Origin: Goekera deserti
Lineage (GTDB): Bacteria > Actinomycetota > Actinomycetes > Mycobacteriales > Geodermatophilaceae
DNA: 64,000 nucleotides
Direction of reading: 5' to 3'
Assembly: GCF_010685995.1 (NCBI RefSeq)
Contig: NZ_JAAGWK010000016.1
Coordinates: 62,001 to 126,000, forward strand
The notes under the pieces: generated by a model
Seen by the model: the letters and a program-made list of their open reading frames with translations, nothing else
Database searches by the model: none
What the model was told of the DNA's origin: nothing
In this document: piece by piece, positions 17,911-26,245 of the stretch
Layout: every line of letters starts with the position of its first letter
How positions within the stretch are numbered: position 1 is the stretch's first letter
Made by a program: the position numbers and the translations under genes

Positions 17911-18066
17911 CCGGGGCTCACAGCGACCTCCCAGCCCCGGCCTGGAGCAGAACGCTGTGCTCGTGCGTTGTGCAGGGCGGGTACCCGCAGCAGCGGGCGA
18001 CCGAGCGCGGCCCGGCAGGCGGGTCGCCGGGCCGCCGGCCGGCGCGGGACCGTGGAGGAGCACGAC

Positions 18067-18609
18067 ATGGCAACGCCGCTGGGTTCGACTGCGGTCGGCC
18101 GACCCGCCCGGGCCGGCCGGCTGAGGCCCCTGCTCGGGTTGTACGCGCTGGCCGAGGTCGTGGTGTTCGTGCTGGTGGCCAGCCAGATCGGCGTCGGGTG
18201 GACGATCCTGCTCAGCCTGGGCACCAGCGTGCTCGGCTGGGTGCTGCTGGCCCGGCAGGGCAGCCGGGTGCTGCGCGACCTGCAGGAGCGGGCCCGCACC
18301 CGCCGGCCGGCCGCCGACGCGCTCGGCAACGCCGGCCTGGTCGCCGCCGGCGGCGGCCTGATGGTGCTGCCGGGCTTCATCGGCGACGTGCTCGGGCTGC
18401 TGTGCCTGCTGCCGGGTACGCGGGCGATCGCCCGCACGCTCATCGCGCGGGTGTTCGCCGCGCGGGTGCTCTCGCACCTGCCGGACCGGGCCGCCGGGCC
18501 GGTGCACGTGACCAGCACCCGCACCGGTGAGGTGTTCGGCGCCTCGGGGCACCGGGCCGCGCCGTCGGTCATCGAGGGCGAGGTCGTGGGCGGCGAGCCC
18601 GGCCGCTGA
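18067..18609 (+). CDS. fxsA: FxsA family membrane protein
   Basis: A 180-residue inner-membrane protein of the FxsA family, named for E. coli FxsA, which relieves phage T7 exclusion by the F plasmid. Seen: paired hydrophobic segments (LLGLYALAEVVVFVLVASQIG and TILLSLGTSVLGWVLLAR), then a central amphipathic part and the conserved LMVLPGFIGDVLGLLCLLPGTR loop-helix. ATG 18067 follows GGAGGAG. It ends shortly before a bidirectional terminator facing rbpA. Normal cellular role is unknown. Confidence 0.88.
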   Translation: MATPLGSTAVGRPARAGRLRPLLGLYALAEVVVFVLVASQIGVGWTILLSLGTSVLGWVLLARQGSRVLRDLQERARTRRPAADALGNAGLVAAGGGLMVLPGFIGDVLGLLCLLPGTRAIARTLIARVFAARVLSHLPDRAAGPVHVTSTRTGEVFGASGHRAAPSVIEGEVVGGEPGR

Positions 18610-18660
18610 CGGCGGGCTCCGCACACCTCGGAGCGCGGCTCACCGAGCAGCACAGGACGA

Positions 18661-18696
18661 CGAAGGCCCCGGCAGGATCACCTGCCGGGGCCTTCG
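18661..18696. terminator. Bidirectional terminator between fxsA and rbpA
   Basis: A perfect 16-base stem, left arm CGAAGGCCCCGGCAGG, with the tetraloop ATCA and matching right arm. It lies between the convergent fxsA and rbpA genes and could stop transcription from either side. Confidence 0.85.
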
Positions 18697-18727
18697 TGGA
18701 CTCCGTGGGGGAGGGAGATGCCTTCCG

Positions 18728-19072
18728 TCAGCTGGCGCGGGTGCGCCGGCCGCGGAGAACCTCGAGGCGCTCGGCCAGGACCTCCTCGAGGTCCTCGACG
18801 GAGCGACGCTCGAGCAGCATGTCCCAGTGGGTGCGCGGGGGCTTGACCTTCTTGGGGGCCGGCTCCGCACCCCCGACGAGCTTCGCGGGGGCACCGTCGT
18901 ACTTGCACTCCCACGTGTCCGGGAGCTCCGCGTCGTCGGCGAAGGGCACGGTCACGACGTGCCCCTGGGGGCACCGGTACTCGGCGTACTGCCGCTCGAT
19001 CGGCGCGGTGTTGCGCTCGGTCTCGTAGCTCACGCTGCCCAGTCGGCTTCCACGTAGGGATCGCTCGCCCAT
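18728..19072 (-). CDS. rbpA: RNA polymerase-binding protein RbpA
   Basis: A 114-residue actinobacterial transcription factor that binds the principal sigma factor and RNA polymerase and stabilises open complexes. The order is typical: basic N-terminal tail (GERSLRGSRLGSVSYETER), the zinc/core domain around YRCPQGHVVTVPF and WECKYDGAPA, a basic linker (KKVKPPRTHWDML) and the sigma-interacting helices (RRSVEDLEEVLAERLEVLR). ATG 19072 gives the usual family length; a longer frame to 19210 runs into the promoter region. Upstream minus-strand sequence has GAGGACGG as ribosome site. Confidence 0.95.
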   Translation of the reverse strand: MGERSLRGSRLGSVSYETERNTAPIERQYAEYRCPQGHVVTVPFADDAELPDTWECKYDGAPAKLVGGAEPAPKKVKPPRTHWDMLLERRSVEDLEEVLAERLEVLRGRRTRAS

Positions 19073-19276
19073 GGCACACCGTCCTCTCGTGCTGATGAAA
19101 GTTCTATGGTCGTCGTCCAGTGCCCGGCACCGCGGTGGGTGACGAGGTGGAGTCAGATGGGACAACGACAGATGACCGGTGGAGATTCCGTCGCACCGGC
19201 CACCCATCATCGCATGGGGTCAGAATTCGTGTCACACCTACCCCGGACGGGTGGTGCCCACGCCTGCCCTGCGGGC

Positions 19277-19999
19277 TCAACCGAGGGCCAGCTGCCCCGG
19301 CCCGGTGGGGGTGGGGCCCAGCTGCCCGCGGGCGTGGTGCCGCCGGCACAGCACCTGGTAGTGCACCGGCCCGTCCTCGGCGGCCCCGCTGGGGGCGGTG
19401 TCGGCGACCACGACGGTGGCGCCCTCGCGCACCAGCGAGCCCTCCACGACGCGCCCGTTGAGCAGCGCCGGGAGACCGCACCAGCAGAGCACCTGCACCT
19501 GCACGCGCTGCACCTCGTCGGCGAGCTCCAGCAGCCGCTGGGTGCCGGTGAACAGCCGGGTGCGGAAGTCGGTGGTGAGCCCGAACGCGTAGACGTCGAC
19601 GTGCGAGTCGTCGACCAGCTCGGCCAGCTGCTCCACCTGGGTGCCGGTGAGGAACTGCGCCTCGTCCACGATGAGGTAGTCGACGCGGTGGCCCTGCGCC
19701 CAGCGCTCGCGCACGATCAGCCGCAGGTCGGTGTCGCTGCCGAACTCCCGTGCCTCGCGCACCAGCCCGACCCGGCTGCTGATCTGCGGCGCGGCGGACC
19801 GGTCGCCCTGGGTGAGCAGCAACCCGTGCCGGCCCTGCCGGCTCTGGTTGTGGTCGACCTGCAGGGCCAGCGTGGACTTGCCGCAGTCCATCGGGCCGTG
19901 GAAGAACACCAGGTGCGCCGGGGCCGGGTGCCGGCGCCGGTCCCCGGCGACCGGGACGGCGTTCGGCCCACCGGGCCCGGTCACCTGCGGTGGGCTCAC
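19277..19999 (-). CDS. tdk: Thymidine kinase
   Basis: A 240-residue kinase related to type II thymidine kinases, which phosphorylate thymidine for salvage. The P-loop is FFHGPMDCGKST near residue 31-42, differing from the usual GPMFSGKST; the Walker B/catalytic motif is LIVDEAQFLT, and cysteines near VLCWCGLPALL and VLCRRHH can form the zinc site. GTG 19999 overlaps the stop of the upstream MFS gene by four bases, so the two are co-translated. The DCG variant in the P-loop is shared by some actinobacterial homologues in my memory, but this was not checked. Confidence 0.85.
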   Translation of the reverse strand: MSPPQVTGPGGPNAVPVAGDRRRHPAPAHLVFFHGPMDCGKSTLALQVDHNQSRQGRHGLLLTQGDRSAAPQISSRVGLVREAREFGSDTDLRLIVRERWAQGHRVDYLIVDEAQFLTGTQVEQLAELVDDSHVDVYAFGLTTDFRTRLFTGTQRLLELADEVQRVQVQVLCWCGLPALLNGRVVEGSLVREGATVVVADTAPSGAAEDGPVHYQVLCRRHHARGQLGPTPTGPGQLALG

Positions 20000-21366
20000 A
20001 GCCGCACCGGCGGGGTGTTGCCCGCCTCCACGATCGCCCGGCGCAGGTCCAGGCGGGCCAGCATGACGCCACCGACGACGAAGAAGAACACCAGGCTGAA
20101 GATGGCATACCGGTAGGAGTCGGTCAGCTGGTAGGTCAGCGCGAACAGGAACGGGCCCAGCCAGCTGGTGCCGCGGTCGCTGATCTCGTAGAGCCCGAAG
20201 TACTCCGCCTCCCGCCCCGGCGGGATGAGCTGGCTGAACATCGACCGGCACAGCGCCTGGGTGCCGCCGAGCACGAACCCGATCAGCACGGCCAGGGCGT
20301 AGAACTGCACCGAGGCGCCGGCGGTGAGCGAGTAGGCGATGAGCAGCACCGCCGTCCACACCACCAGCGCCCCCAGGACGGTGCGCTTGGCGCCCACGCG
20401 CACCGCGATGCGCCCCATGGCCGTCGCCCCGAAGAAGGCCACCACCTGCACCAGCAGGATCGCCGACACCAGCGTGGTCTGGGACAGCTCGAGCTCCTCG
20501 GAGCCGTACTGCGCCGACACCCCGATCACCGTCTGGACGCCGTCGTTGAACAGCAGGTAGGCGACCAGGAACCACAGCGTCAGCTTCCGCCCGCGCAGGT
20601 CCCGCAGCGTGGCGCCCAGCTGCCCGAAGCTGGCCTGCAGCACGCCGGCCCGCTCGCTGCCCGACACCGCGGGTGCCCGGTTGCGCAGCAGCGTCACGCT
20701 GACCACGGTGAACCCGGCCCACCAGATGCCGGCCGACGCCAGGCAGATGCGCACCGCCTCGGCGTCGCTGAGCCCGAAGCCCTCGGCGCCGGTGAACAGC
20801 ACCAGGTTCCCGGCCAGCAGCAGCGCGCCACCCAGGTAGCCCAGCGCCCAGCCGCGGCTGGAGACGGCGTCCCGCTCGTCGGGGTCGGCCAGGTCGGGCA
20901 GCCAGGAGTAGTACACGACCGTGGCGGCGCCGAAGCAGAGGTTGGCCACGACGAACAGGCCCGCCCCGAGCAGGTAGCGCTGGTCGGCGACGAAGAACAG
21001 CCCCATCGTGCACAGCGAGCCGAGGGCGGCGAAACCGGCGAGCAGCTGCCGCTTGCGCCCGGTGTGGTCGGCCAGGGCACCGGTCAGCGGCAGCACCACC
21101 ACCTGCAGCAGCACCGACAGCGACAGCACGTAGCCGAAGAAGCTGCCGGTCGGGATGCCGATGCCCAGCGGGTACACCCGGCCGTCGGCGTCCGCGGCGC
21201 TCTCGGCGATCTCGGTGAGGTACGGGGCCAGGAAGACGGTGGTGACGCTGGTGTTGAACACCGACATCGCCCAGTCGTAGGAGTACCAGCCGAACCGCTC
21301 ACGACGCCGGGCGGCACCCGCGTCGTCGACGTCGGGCCGGCCCGTCCCGGGTGGGGCTGCTGTCAC
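19996..21366 (-). CDS. UMF1-type MFS transporter (Atg22-like)
   Basis: A 456-residue major facilitator protein with about 12 hydrophobic segments. The N-terminus RFGWYSYDWAMSVFNTSVTTVFLAPYL is characteristic of the UMF1 group related to yeast vacuolar Atg22, an amino acid exporter. Further marks are GALADHTGRKRQLLAG and FVLGGTQALCRSMFSQLIPPGREAEYFGLYE. Substrate unknown. GTG 21366 was chosen as the first start after the antisense-looking upstream frame. It is the first gene of a two-gene unit with tdk (4-base overlap). Confidence 0.88.
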   Translation of the reverse strand: MTAAPPGTGRPDVDDAGAARRRERFGWYSYDWAMSVFNTSVTTVFLAPYLTEIAESAADADGRVYPLGIGIPTGSFFGYVLSLSVLLQVVVLPLTGALADHTGRKRQLLAGFAALGSLCTMGLFFVADQRYLLGAGLFVVANLCFGAATVVYYSWLPDLADPDERDAVSSRGWALGYLGGALLLAGNLVLFTGAEGFGLSDAEAVRICLASAGIWWAGFTVVSVTLLRNRAPAVSGSERAGVLQASFGQLGATLRDLRGRKLTLWFLVAYLLFNDGVQTVIGVSAQYGSEELELSQTTLVSAILLVQVVAFFGATAMGRIAVRVGAKRTVLGALVVWTAVLLIAYSLTAGASVQFYALAVLIGFVLGGTQALCRSMFSQLIPPGREAEYFGLYEISDRGTSWLGPFLFALTYQLTDSYRYAIFSLVFFFVVGGVMLARLDLRRAIVEAGNTPPVRL

Positions 21367-21430
21367 CGGCGCAGCGTCCCAGCCGGGCCGGCACCGGTCC
21401 AGTCGCACCGCGGTGCGCGGTCGGCCCGGT

Positions 21431-22336
21431 TCACGGGACGTCGTCCGGGACGACGCCGCCGGGGTGCGCCGCGACCCCGGTGGTGGGCCGGGTGGGGTCC
21501 AGATAGGCGGGCCGGCCCAGCTCACCGGGGCGCAGCGTCGCCAGACCCCGGGTCAGGGCGGCGGCGATCCGGGCGCGGGCCCGGTGCGCGTCGCCCCGCC
21601 GGTCGAGCCGCAGCCCGGCCAGGTCCACGGGCGGGCCGATGTGCACCCGCAGGGCCGGACGCCGCCGGACGGCACTGAGCGCGGTGCGCAGCTTGCCCCA
21701 GTCGTTGGCGTACTGCAGCACCTCGTGGGCGCCCCACTGGCTGACCGGCAGCACCGGCACGCCGACCTCGAGGGCCAGTCGCGCCAGCCCGGAGCGACCG
21801 AGCTCCGGCCAGCCGTCCGGGGCCAGGCCCACGCGCCCCTCGGGGTAGGCCAGCACCTGACCACCGTGGGCCAGGGCGACCGCGGTGACCTCGGTGGCGA
21901 GGGTCGCGTCCCGGGTGCCCCGGTCGACCCGGATGTGCCCGGCGCGCTCCAGGGCCGGGCCGACCAGCGGGGTGCGCATGATCCCGCCCGTGACCAGGAA
22001 CCGGGGGACCAGCCCGGCCTTGGCCAGGGCGATCGCCAGCACGAACATGTCGAAGTCGCCGATGTGGTTGGCCGCGATCAACACCGGGCCGCGGCGCAGC
22101 TCCGGCGCTACCGAGCCGGTGACCTCCAGCCGGCCGAACACGGTCACCAGGCGCCAGCAGCGCCGGATCAGGAAGGTCCACACCCACCACGGGGGCCCGG
22201 TGGCGACGGCCAGCTCCCGGGCGAACCAGGCCGGGTGCTCCGGTGTCACCCGGTCGGCCAGGTACGCGGGCAGGGGAGGGAACGACGGCGTCCAGCCGGT
22301 GACCGCCCGCCGCAGCCTGCTCAGCGGGGATCCCAC
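21431..22336 (-). CDS. Lysophospholipid acyltransferase family protein
   Basis: A 301-residue PlsC-type acyltransferase. Family blocks are present: the HX4D motif within ANHIGDFDMF, GGIMRTPLVGPALERAGHIRVDRG and AYPEGRVGL, with a divergent HxxxxD context (HIGDFD). GTG 22336 overlaps the end of the glycerophosphodiesterase gene by 16 bases, so the two genes are coupled; a lipid-turnover function for the pair is likely. The C-terminal 40 residues (LGRPAYLDPTRP) are not conserved. It differs strongly from the acyltransferase at 7.5 kb. Confidence 0.85.
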   Translation of the reverse strand: MGSPLSRLRRAVTGWTPSFPPLPAYLADRVTPEHPAWFARELAVATGPPWWVWTFLIRRCWRLVTVFGRLEVTGSVAPELRRGPVLIAANHIGDFDMFVLAIALAKAGLVPRFLVTGGIMRTPLVGPALERAGHIRVDRGTRDATLATEVTAVALAHGGQVLAYPEGRVGLAPDGWPELGRSGLARLALEVGVPVLPVSQWGAHEVLQYANDWGKLRTALSAVRRRPALRVHIGPPVDLAGLRLDRRGDAHRARARIAAALTRGLATLRPGELGRPAYLDPTRPTTGVAAHPGGVVPDDVP

Positions 22337-23097
22337 TGGCCACGCTCCCGGAGCACGTCGCGCAGCATGGCGGGCCGGTCGGTCATGATGCCGTCCACGC
22401 CCAGGTCGAGCAGGTCGCGCACCTCCTGCGGGTCGTCGACGGTCCACACGTGCACCTGCAGCCCGCGGGCGTGCGCGGTGGTCAGGAAGCGCTCGTCGAC
22501 CAGGGCGCGGCCGCGCACGGTCCACGGCACCTGCGCGCAACCGGCCCCGAACCGGGCCAGCCCGGCCGCACCCGGGGACCAGGAGGACAGCCGCAGGGCG
22601 GCCACCCCCCGGGGGCCCATCGAGGTGCACACCCGGCCGCCGAACACGGCGCGGACGGCACTGATCCGGGCGTCGCTGAAGGACGCCAGCACCACCCGGT
22701 CCTCCATGCCCATCCGGCGGATCAGCCGCACCAGCGGGCTCACGGTGGCCGCGGACTTCATGTCCAGGTTGAAGCAGACGTCGGGCCAGGCGGCGAAGAG
22801 GTCCTCCAGGCGCACCAGCGGTTCGCGCCCGCCGATCCGGGCGTCGGCGATCTCGGCCCAGCGCAGCTGGTCCACCCGCCCGGGCCGATCGGTGACCCGC
22901 GCCAGGTCCGCGTCGTGGAAGGCCAGCAGGACGTCGTCGGCGGTGACCCGCACGTCGGTCTCCAGGTACCGGTACCCGAGCTCGACGCACGACGTGAACG
23001 CCGAGGCGGTGTTCTCCAGGTGCTCGATGGCACCGCCGCGGTGCGCGAGGGCCAACGGCACCGGCGAGTCCAGGACGGGGAACCGCGAGCCGGGCAC
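22321..23097 (-). CDS. Glycerophosphodiester phosphodiesterase
   Basis: A 258-residue GDPD-family TIM barrel that would release glycerol-3-phosphate from deacylated phospholipids. Catalytic and metal motifs are clear: ALAHRGGAIEHLENT (His-Arg and Glu), YLETDVRVTADDVLLAFHD (Glu, Asp, His) and the late FNLDMK and HVWTVDD. No signal peptide is visible, so it acts in the cytoplasm. ATG 23097 gives a complete domain. The 3' end overlaps the acyltransferase, placing breakdown and re-acylation genes together. Confidence 0.9.
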   Translation of the reverse strand: MPGSRFPVLDSPVPLALAHRGGAIEHLENTASAFTSCVELGYRYLETDVRVTADDVLLAFHDADLARVTDRPGRVDQLRWAEIADARIGGREPLVRLEDLFAAWPDVCFNLDMKSAATVSPLVRLIRRMGMEDRVVLASFSDARISAVRAVFGGRVCTSMGPRGVAALRLSSWSPGAAGLARFGAGCAQVPWTVRGRALVDERFLTTAHARGLQVHVWTVDDPQEVRDLLDLGVDGIMTDRPAMLRDVLRERGQWDPR

Positions 23098-23244
23098 CCC
23101 GACACGCTAACCGCGGTGACCGGGCGGGGTGCAGGCGACGTCCGCGCGGGGTGGGGGAGACGCGTCGGTCAGGTGGGACCTGCGGGCCGTGGTGGCGGGC
23201 GAGTCCGCCGACGACTGTCACCGGTGAGCGCTAGCCTCCCGACC

Positions 23245-23655
23245 GTGACCGCAACGCAGGACGCCGCACTGGCTGACACCACCGCTCCGGCCGGGGCACC
23301 CGACAGCACGCCTGCGTCCGGCCGGCGGTGCGGCTGGTGCCGCTCGCTGCTCGCCGTCCAGGAGTCGGTGGGGCGGCCGCGGTTGTACTGCGGCCAAGCC
23401 TGCCGCCAGCGCGCCTACGAGCAGCGGGCGGCGACGGCGAAGGCCGGGTTGTCCGCCGACGTGGTGCTGGTGACGCGCGCGGAGCTCGACGGGCTGCAGG
23501 ACCGGCTGTACCAGCTGCGCTGCGCCATCGAGGACGTGCAGACCCTGCTCGCCGAGAAGCCGACCAAGGCCGAGCTGGAGCAGTCGCTGGCCGACCTGGT
23601 GCGGTCCACTGGCCGGCTCGACCGGCTGTGGCTGACCGGGCGCGCCGCCGGCTGA
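23245..23655 (+). CDS. Small zinc-finger protein with CxxC motifs, unknown function
   Basis: A 136-residue protein with a putative zinc site, CGWC near residue 27 and YCGQACRQRAYEQR near residue 50, followed by a coiled-coil-like helix (LDGLQDRLYQLRCAIEDVQ and KAELEQSLADLVRS). Similar small CxxC/CRxxAY proteins occur in actinobacteria without assigned roles; nucleic acid binding is a guess. GTG 23245 was chosen over GTG 23224 because a GCTAGCCT hexamer region ends 7 bases upstream, as in leaderless actinobacterial genes. Confidence 0.7.
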   Translation: MTATQDAALADTTAPAGAPDSTPASGRRCGWCRSLLAVQESVGRPRLYCGQACRQRAYEQRAATAKAGLSADVVLVTRAELDGLQDRLYQLRCAIEDVQTLLAEKPTKAELEQSLADLVRSTGRLDRLWLTGRAAG

Positions 23656-23712
23656 TGGCCCCGGCGCACCCGGCCGACCGTCGTTGCGTCAGGGTGACGG
23701 AACCTGGTCGGG

Positions 23713-23958
23713 TCAGCCGCCCGGGATGCTCTCGGTGTCGGAGTCGTCCTGGTCGTTGTCGCCACTGTCGCCCTGGTTGTTCCTGCCGCCCTGCTCGACG
23801 CTGCCCGGGTCGTTGCCCGAGGTCTGGTCGCCCGAGTCGTCCGTCGTCCCGTCGTTGCGGTCCTGGCCGGCCGGGTCGCCGCAGGCGGTCAGCGAGGCAC
23901 TGCCACCGAGGAGTGCCAGTGCGGTGAGGAGAGCTGCCATCGGACGTCGGATCTGCAT
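23713..23958 (-). CDS. Small acidic lipoprotein, unknown function
   Basis: An 81-residue predicted lipoprotein. The signal peptide MQIRRPMAALLTALALLGGS ends in a lipobox LTAC with Cys at about residue 26; the mature part is a short, very acidic Asn/Asp/Gly/Ser-rich tail (DDSGDQTSGNDPGS, DSGDNDQDDSDTES) with no fold visible. Likely anchored outside the membrane, perhaps binding cations. A dyad CGTCA-GTG-TGACG lies at 24021-24033, about 63 bases upstream of the start. Confidence 0.65.
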   Translation of the reverse strand: MQIRRPMAALLTALALLGGSASLTACGDPAGQDRNDGTTDDSGDQTSGNDPGSVEQGGRNNQGDSGDNDQDDSDTESIPGG

Positions 23959-24477
23959 GCTCTTGACACTAAGCAGGTCCTCGTGCTTCTGCAGGGTGAT
24001 CTTCCGTCCGGCGATGCTTTCGTCAGTGTGACGTAACCCGGTGTTGGCGGGCGTAACGGGGAAGGGGTGGTCTCGCACGGTCTGGGCGCGACAGCGGCTC
24101 CCGGGTGATCGGTCGCCGGGGATGGCCCGTGGTGGTCGACCGTCTCGATCGGGGTGACCGTGATGATCAACTTCTCGATCGGGATGGTCGGCCGAGCGGG
24201 GTGCCCGGTAGGTGACGTCCAGTGCCGGGCGGACCGGTGCGCCACCTCGCCGACGGGAGGCCAGGTTCGCGTCGGCGGGCGACGGAGGACCACGGGGCAC
24301 GCTGATGCGTGAGATGGTGCGACCCGTGGTGGCGTCCAGTCGGCGGGTCGACGACCGTCGCCGACCTGCCACGAGCATGTCGTCAGCCTGTCCGGCGATG
24401 TCCGCTGTCCGCCGATAATCGACATTATGTCAAGTCGCGGTGATCCGACCCCGCCCCCGACGCCTGGAGCCCACCCG
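23959..24477. promoter_or_regulatory. Divergent intergenic region with CGTCA-GTG-TGACG dyad
   Basis: 519 bases with no supported gene. Bases 24021-24033 form CGTCA-GTG-TGACG upstream of the lipoprotein gene. CTCGATCGGG occurs twice within about 40 bases (near 24144 and 24172). Near 24415 CGATAATCGACATTAT is a local A/T-rich patch that may hold the -10 region of the YCII gene. Confidence 0.4.
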
Positions 24478-24819
24478 ATGCAGCGGTACCTGATCTCCTT
24501 CCCCGACGGCGCGATGGACCACGTCTCCGAGGACGACCTGCCCGACGTCAGCCGTGCCACGCGCGCCGTGGTCCATCAGGCCAAGGACGCCGGCGTCTGG
24601 GTGTTCGGAGCCGGCCTGCCGCGCCAGCGGGCCACCGTCGTCGCCACGGACGGGACGAGCACCGACGGCCCGCCCCCGGAGACCGCGACCGCCCTCGGCG
24701 GGTTCTCGATCATCGAGGTGTCCTCGCGCGCCGAGGCGCTGGACTGGGCCGCTCGGATCGCCGCGGGCTGCCGGTGCGCCCAGGAGGTCCGGGAGATCTT
24801 CTACGACCCGGAGTCCTGA
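24478..24819 (+). CDS. YCII-related domain protein
   Basis: A 113-residue ferredoxin-fold protein of the YCII/DGPF group: MQRYLISFPDGAM at the N-terminus, a central PETATALGGFSIIEVSSRAEALDWAARIA and the end CAQEVREIFYDPE. YCII proteins are small enzymes or accessory subunits of uncertain chemistry, frequently near ECF sigma factors, though none is here. ATG 24478 was preferred to ATG 24427 since GGAG lies nine bases upstream and homology begins at MQRY. Confidence 0.8.
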   Translation: MQRYLISFPDGAMDHVSEDDLPDVSRATRAVVHQAKDAGVWVFGAGLPRQRATVVATDGTSTDGPPPETATALGGFSIIEVSSRAEALDWAARIAAGCRCAQEVREIFYDPES

Positions 24820-24874
24820 GCCCTCGAGGACGGGCCAGGCCGCGAACCGGGACGACCCCGTCCGTCCTGCCTGC

Positions 24875-25363
24875 TCAGGCGGCCCAGGTGTCGTCGGCGA
24901 GCCGGTGCTCCACCTGCTGGCGCCAGGAGGCGATCACCTGGGGTGCGGGCAGGCCGGAGAACGCGGTGAGCCGCTCGGCCATCGCGATCGACACGTCGGC
25001 CAGCACCACCATGGCGGGCTCGGCGTCGTCCCCGGCACCGAGGTCGCGGGCGATGGAGCTGGCCTCGGCCAGGTCCTCCAGGGCGGTGTACAGCAGGGTG
25101 AGCACCGCGGGCACCACCGGCTGCGCCGCCGGCACCGGCTCGACGTGCAGCCCGCCCAGGACCCGGCTCGCCGGGCACTGACCGATCACGCTGGCCTGCC
25201 GGACCGACAGGTTCGTCACGGCGAAGACGCCCAGCACGCCGAGGCCCGCGTACTCGACGGTCAGCTCGTCGAGGACCTCGGTGAACACCTCGTACTCGTC
25301 CCGCTGTCGAGCGGTGACCAGGTCCAGTGCCGTGCGGTACAGAGCGGGGCTGTGTCTCGTCAC
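24875..25363 (-). CDS. Hypothetical protein, mostly helical
   Basis: A 162-residue protein I do not recognise. It looks all-helical and soluble (DLVTARQRDEYEVFTEVLDEL, LTLLYTALEDLAEASSIARDL), with one moderately hydrophobic centre and no signal peptide. The coding frame is continuous and its codon third positions are G/C-rich as expected for a real gene. The upstream 330 bases contain a large inverted repeat. Nothing about neighbours suggests a role. Confidence 0.6.
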   Translation of the reverse strand: MTRHSPALYRTALDLVTARQRDEYEVFTEVLDELTVEYAGLGVLGVFAVTNLSVRQASVIGQCPASRVLGGLHVEPVPAAQPVVPAVLTLLYTALEDLAEASSIARDLGAGDDAEPAMVVLADVSIAMAERLTAFSGLPAPQVIASWRQQVEHRLADDTWAA

Positions 25364-25474
25364 GCCGACCTCCGTGGGGCCAGTCCGGGGACTCCTGTGC
25401 TCACCTCATCGGCAGTCCAGGGCGATGTCCATACCCCCCGACGGTTCTTCCCTACCACTGCTCGTCACACAGAA

Positions 25475-25536
25475 CAGAACCGACACGACCAGCTCGCCAA
25501 GATGGCCATTGTGGCGGGCTGGTCGCGTCGGTTCTG
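25475..25536. repeat. 62-bp near-palindrome (25-bp arms)
   Basis: Left arm 25475-25499 (CAGAACCGACACGACCAG...) and right arm 25512-25536 pair at 23 of 25 positions around a 12-base spacer that contains ATGGCCAT, itself a palindrome. It lies in the gap between the hypothetical gene and trmL. It is larger than a normal terminator and could be a REP/MITE-like mobile hairpin. Right after it, CCCGAGCTGGGTG is repeated in tandem (about 25551-25577). Confidence 0.8.
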
Positions 25537-25699
25537 AGTCTCGACGCGCGCCCGAGCTGGGTGCCCGAGCTGGGTGCCTGGTGCTGGGAGCCTGATGCTC
25601 TCGGGCGCTCGGGGCGCGCTCCCCCGACGTCTCTGCGGCGCTCGTGCTGTCGACATGTCGACGGGGTCGTGCCTTCGTCGGGTTCCGTCACTGACGAAG

Positions 25700-26161
25700 T
25701 CAGGCGCCTTTGAAGTCGTGCTGTCGCCAGGCCTCGTACGCCGCGACGGCCGCGGCGTTGGAGAGGTTCAGCGACCGCCGTCCGGGCAGCATCGGCAGCC
25801 GCACCCGCTCGGTCACCCGGGGGTCCGCGAGCACCTCGGCGGGCAGCCCGGTCGGCTCCGGGCCGAACAGCAACACGTCCCCCACCTGGTAGGACACGTC
25901 GGTGTGCCGCACCCGGGCCGACGCCGTGAAGGCGAACACCCGGGCGTCCGGCAGGGCCGACCAGCACTGCGCCAAGCACTCGTGCACCGTGACCGAGGCC
26001 AAGTCGTGGTAGTCCAGTCCGGCCCGGCGCAGTTTCGCGTCGGACAGGTCGAAGCCCAGCGGGCCGATCAGGTGCAGCTCGGCGCCGGTGGCCGCGACCA
26101 GCCGGATCGCGTTGCCGGTGTTGGGTGGGATGCGGGGCTCGAGGAAAGCGATCCGGAACAC
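25700..26161 (-). CDS. trmL: tRNA (cytidine/uridine-2'-O-)-methyltransferase TrmL
   Basis: A 153-residue SPOUT methyltransferase that would methylate the 2'-OH of the wobble base of tRNA-Leu isoacceptors. Trefoil-knot motifs are present: EPRIPPNTGNAIRLVAATGAELHLI at the start, LLFGPEPTGLP in the middle and LPMLPGRRSLNLSNAAAVAAYEAWRQ at the end. GTG 26161 matches the family N-terminus (VFRIAFLEP), giving the usual length. It lies downstream of the integrase gene on the same strand, separated by 84 bases. Confidence 0.9.
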   Translation of the reverse strand: MFRIAFLEPRIPPNTGNAIRLVAATGAELHLIGPLGFDLSDAKLRRAGLDYHDLASVTVHECLAQCWSALPDARVFAFTASARVRHTDVSYQVGDVLLFGPEPTGLPAEVLADPRVTERVRLPMLPGRRSLNLSNAAAVAAYEAWRQHDFKGA

Positions 26162-26245
26162 CGGCTCAGTGTGCCGTCCCGCCGGCTCCGGATCCGGCGC
26201 CAGGGCCGTCACCGTGACCCGTGGCAGGTCGCAGTAGTCGGCAGG

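Noticed and set aside
15454-18624. 1056-residue open frame on the minus strand
   Set aside because: It is antisense to lnt and fxsA, has very low sequence complexity (Arg/Gly/His/Ala), and matches no protein pattern. Long antisense frames are a normal effect of high GC at third codon positions.
19990-21678. 562-residue open frame on the plus strand
   Set aside because: Antisense to the well-supported UMF1-type transporter gene; composition is that of a shadow frame.
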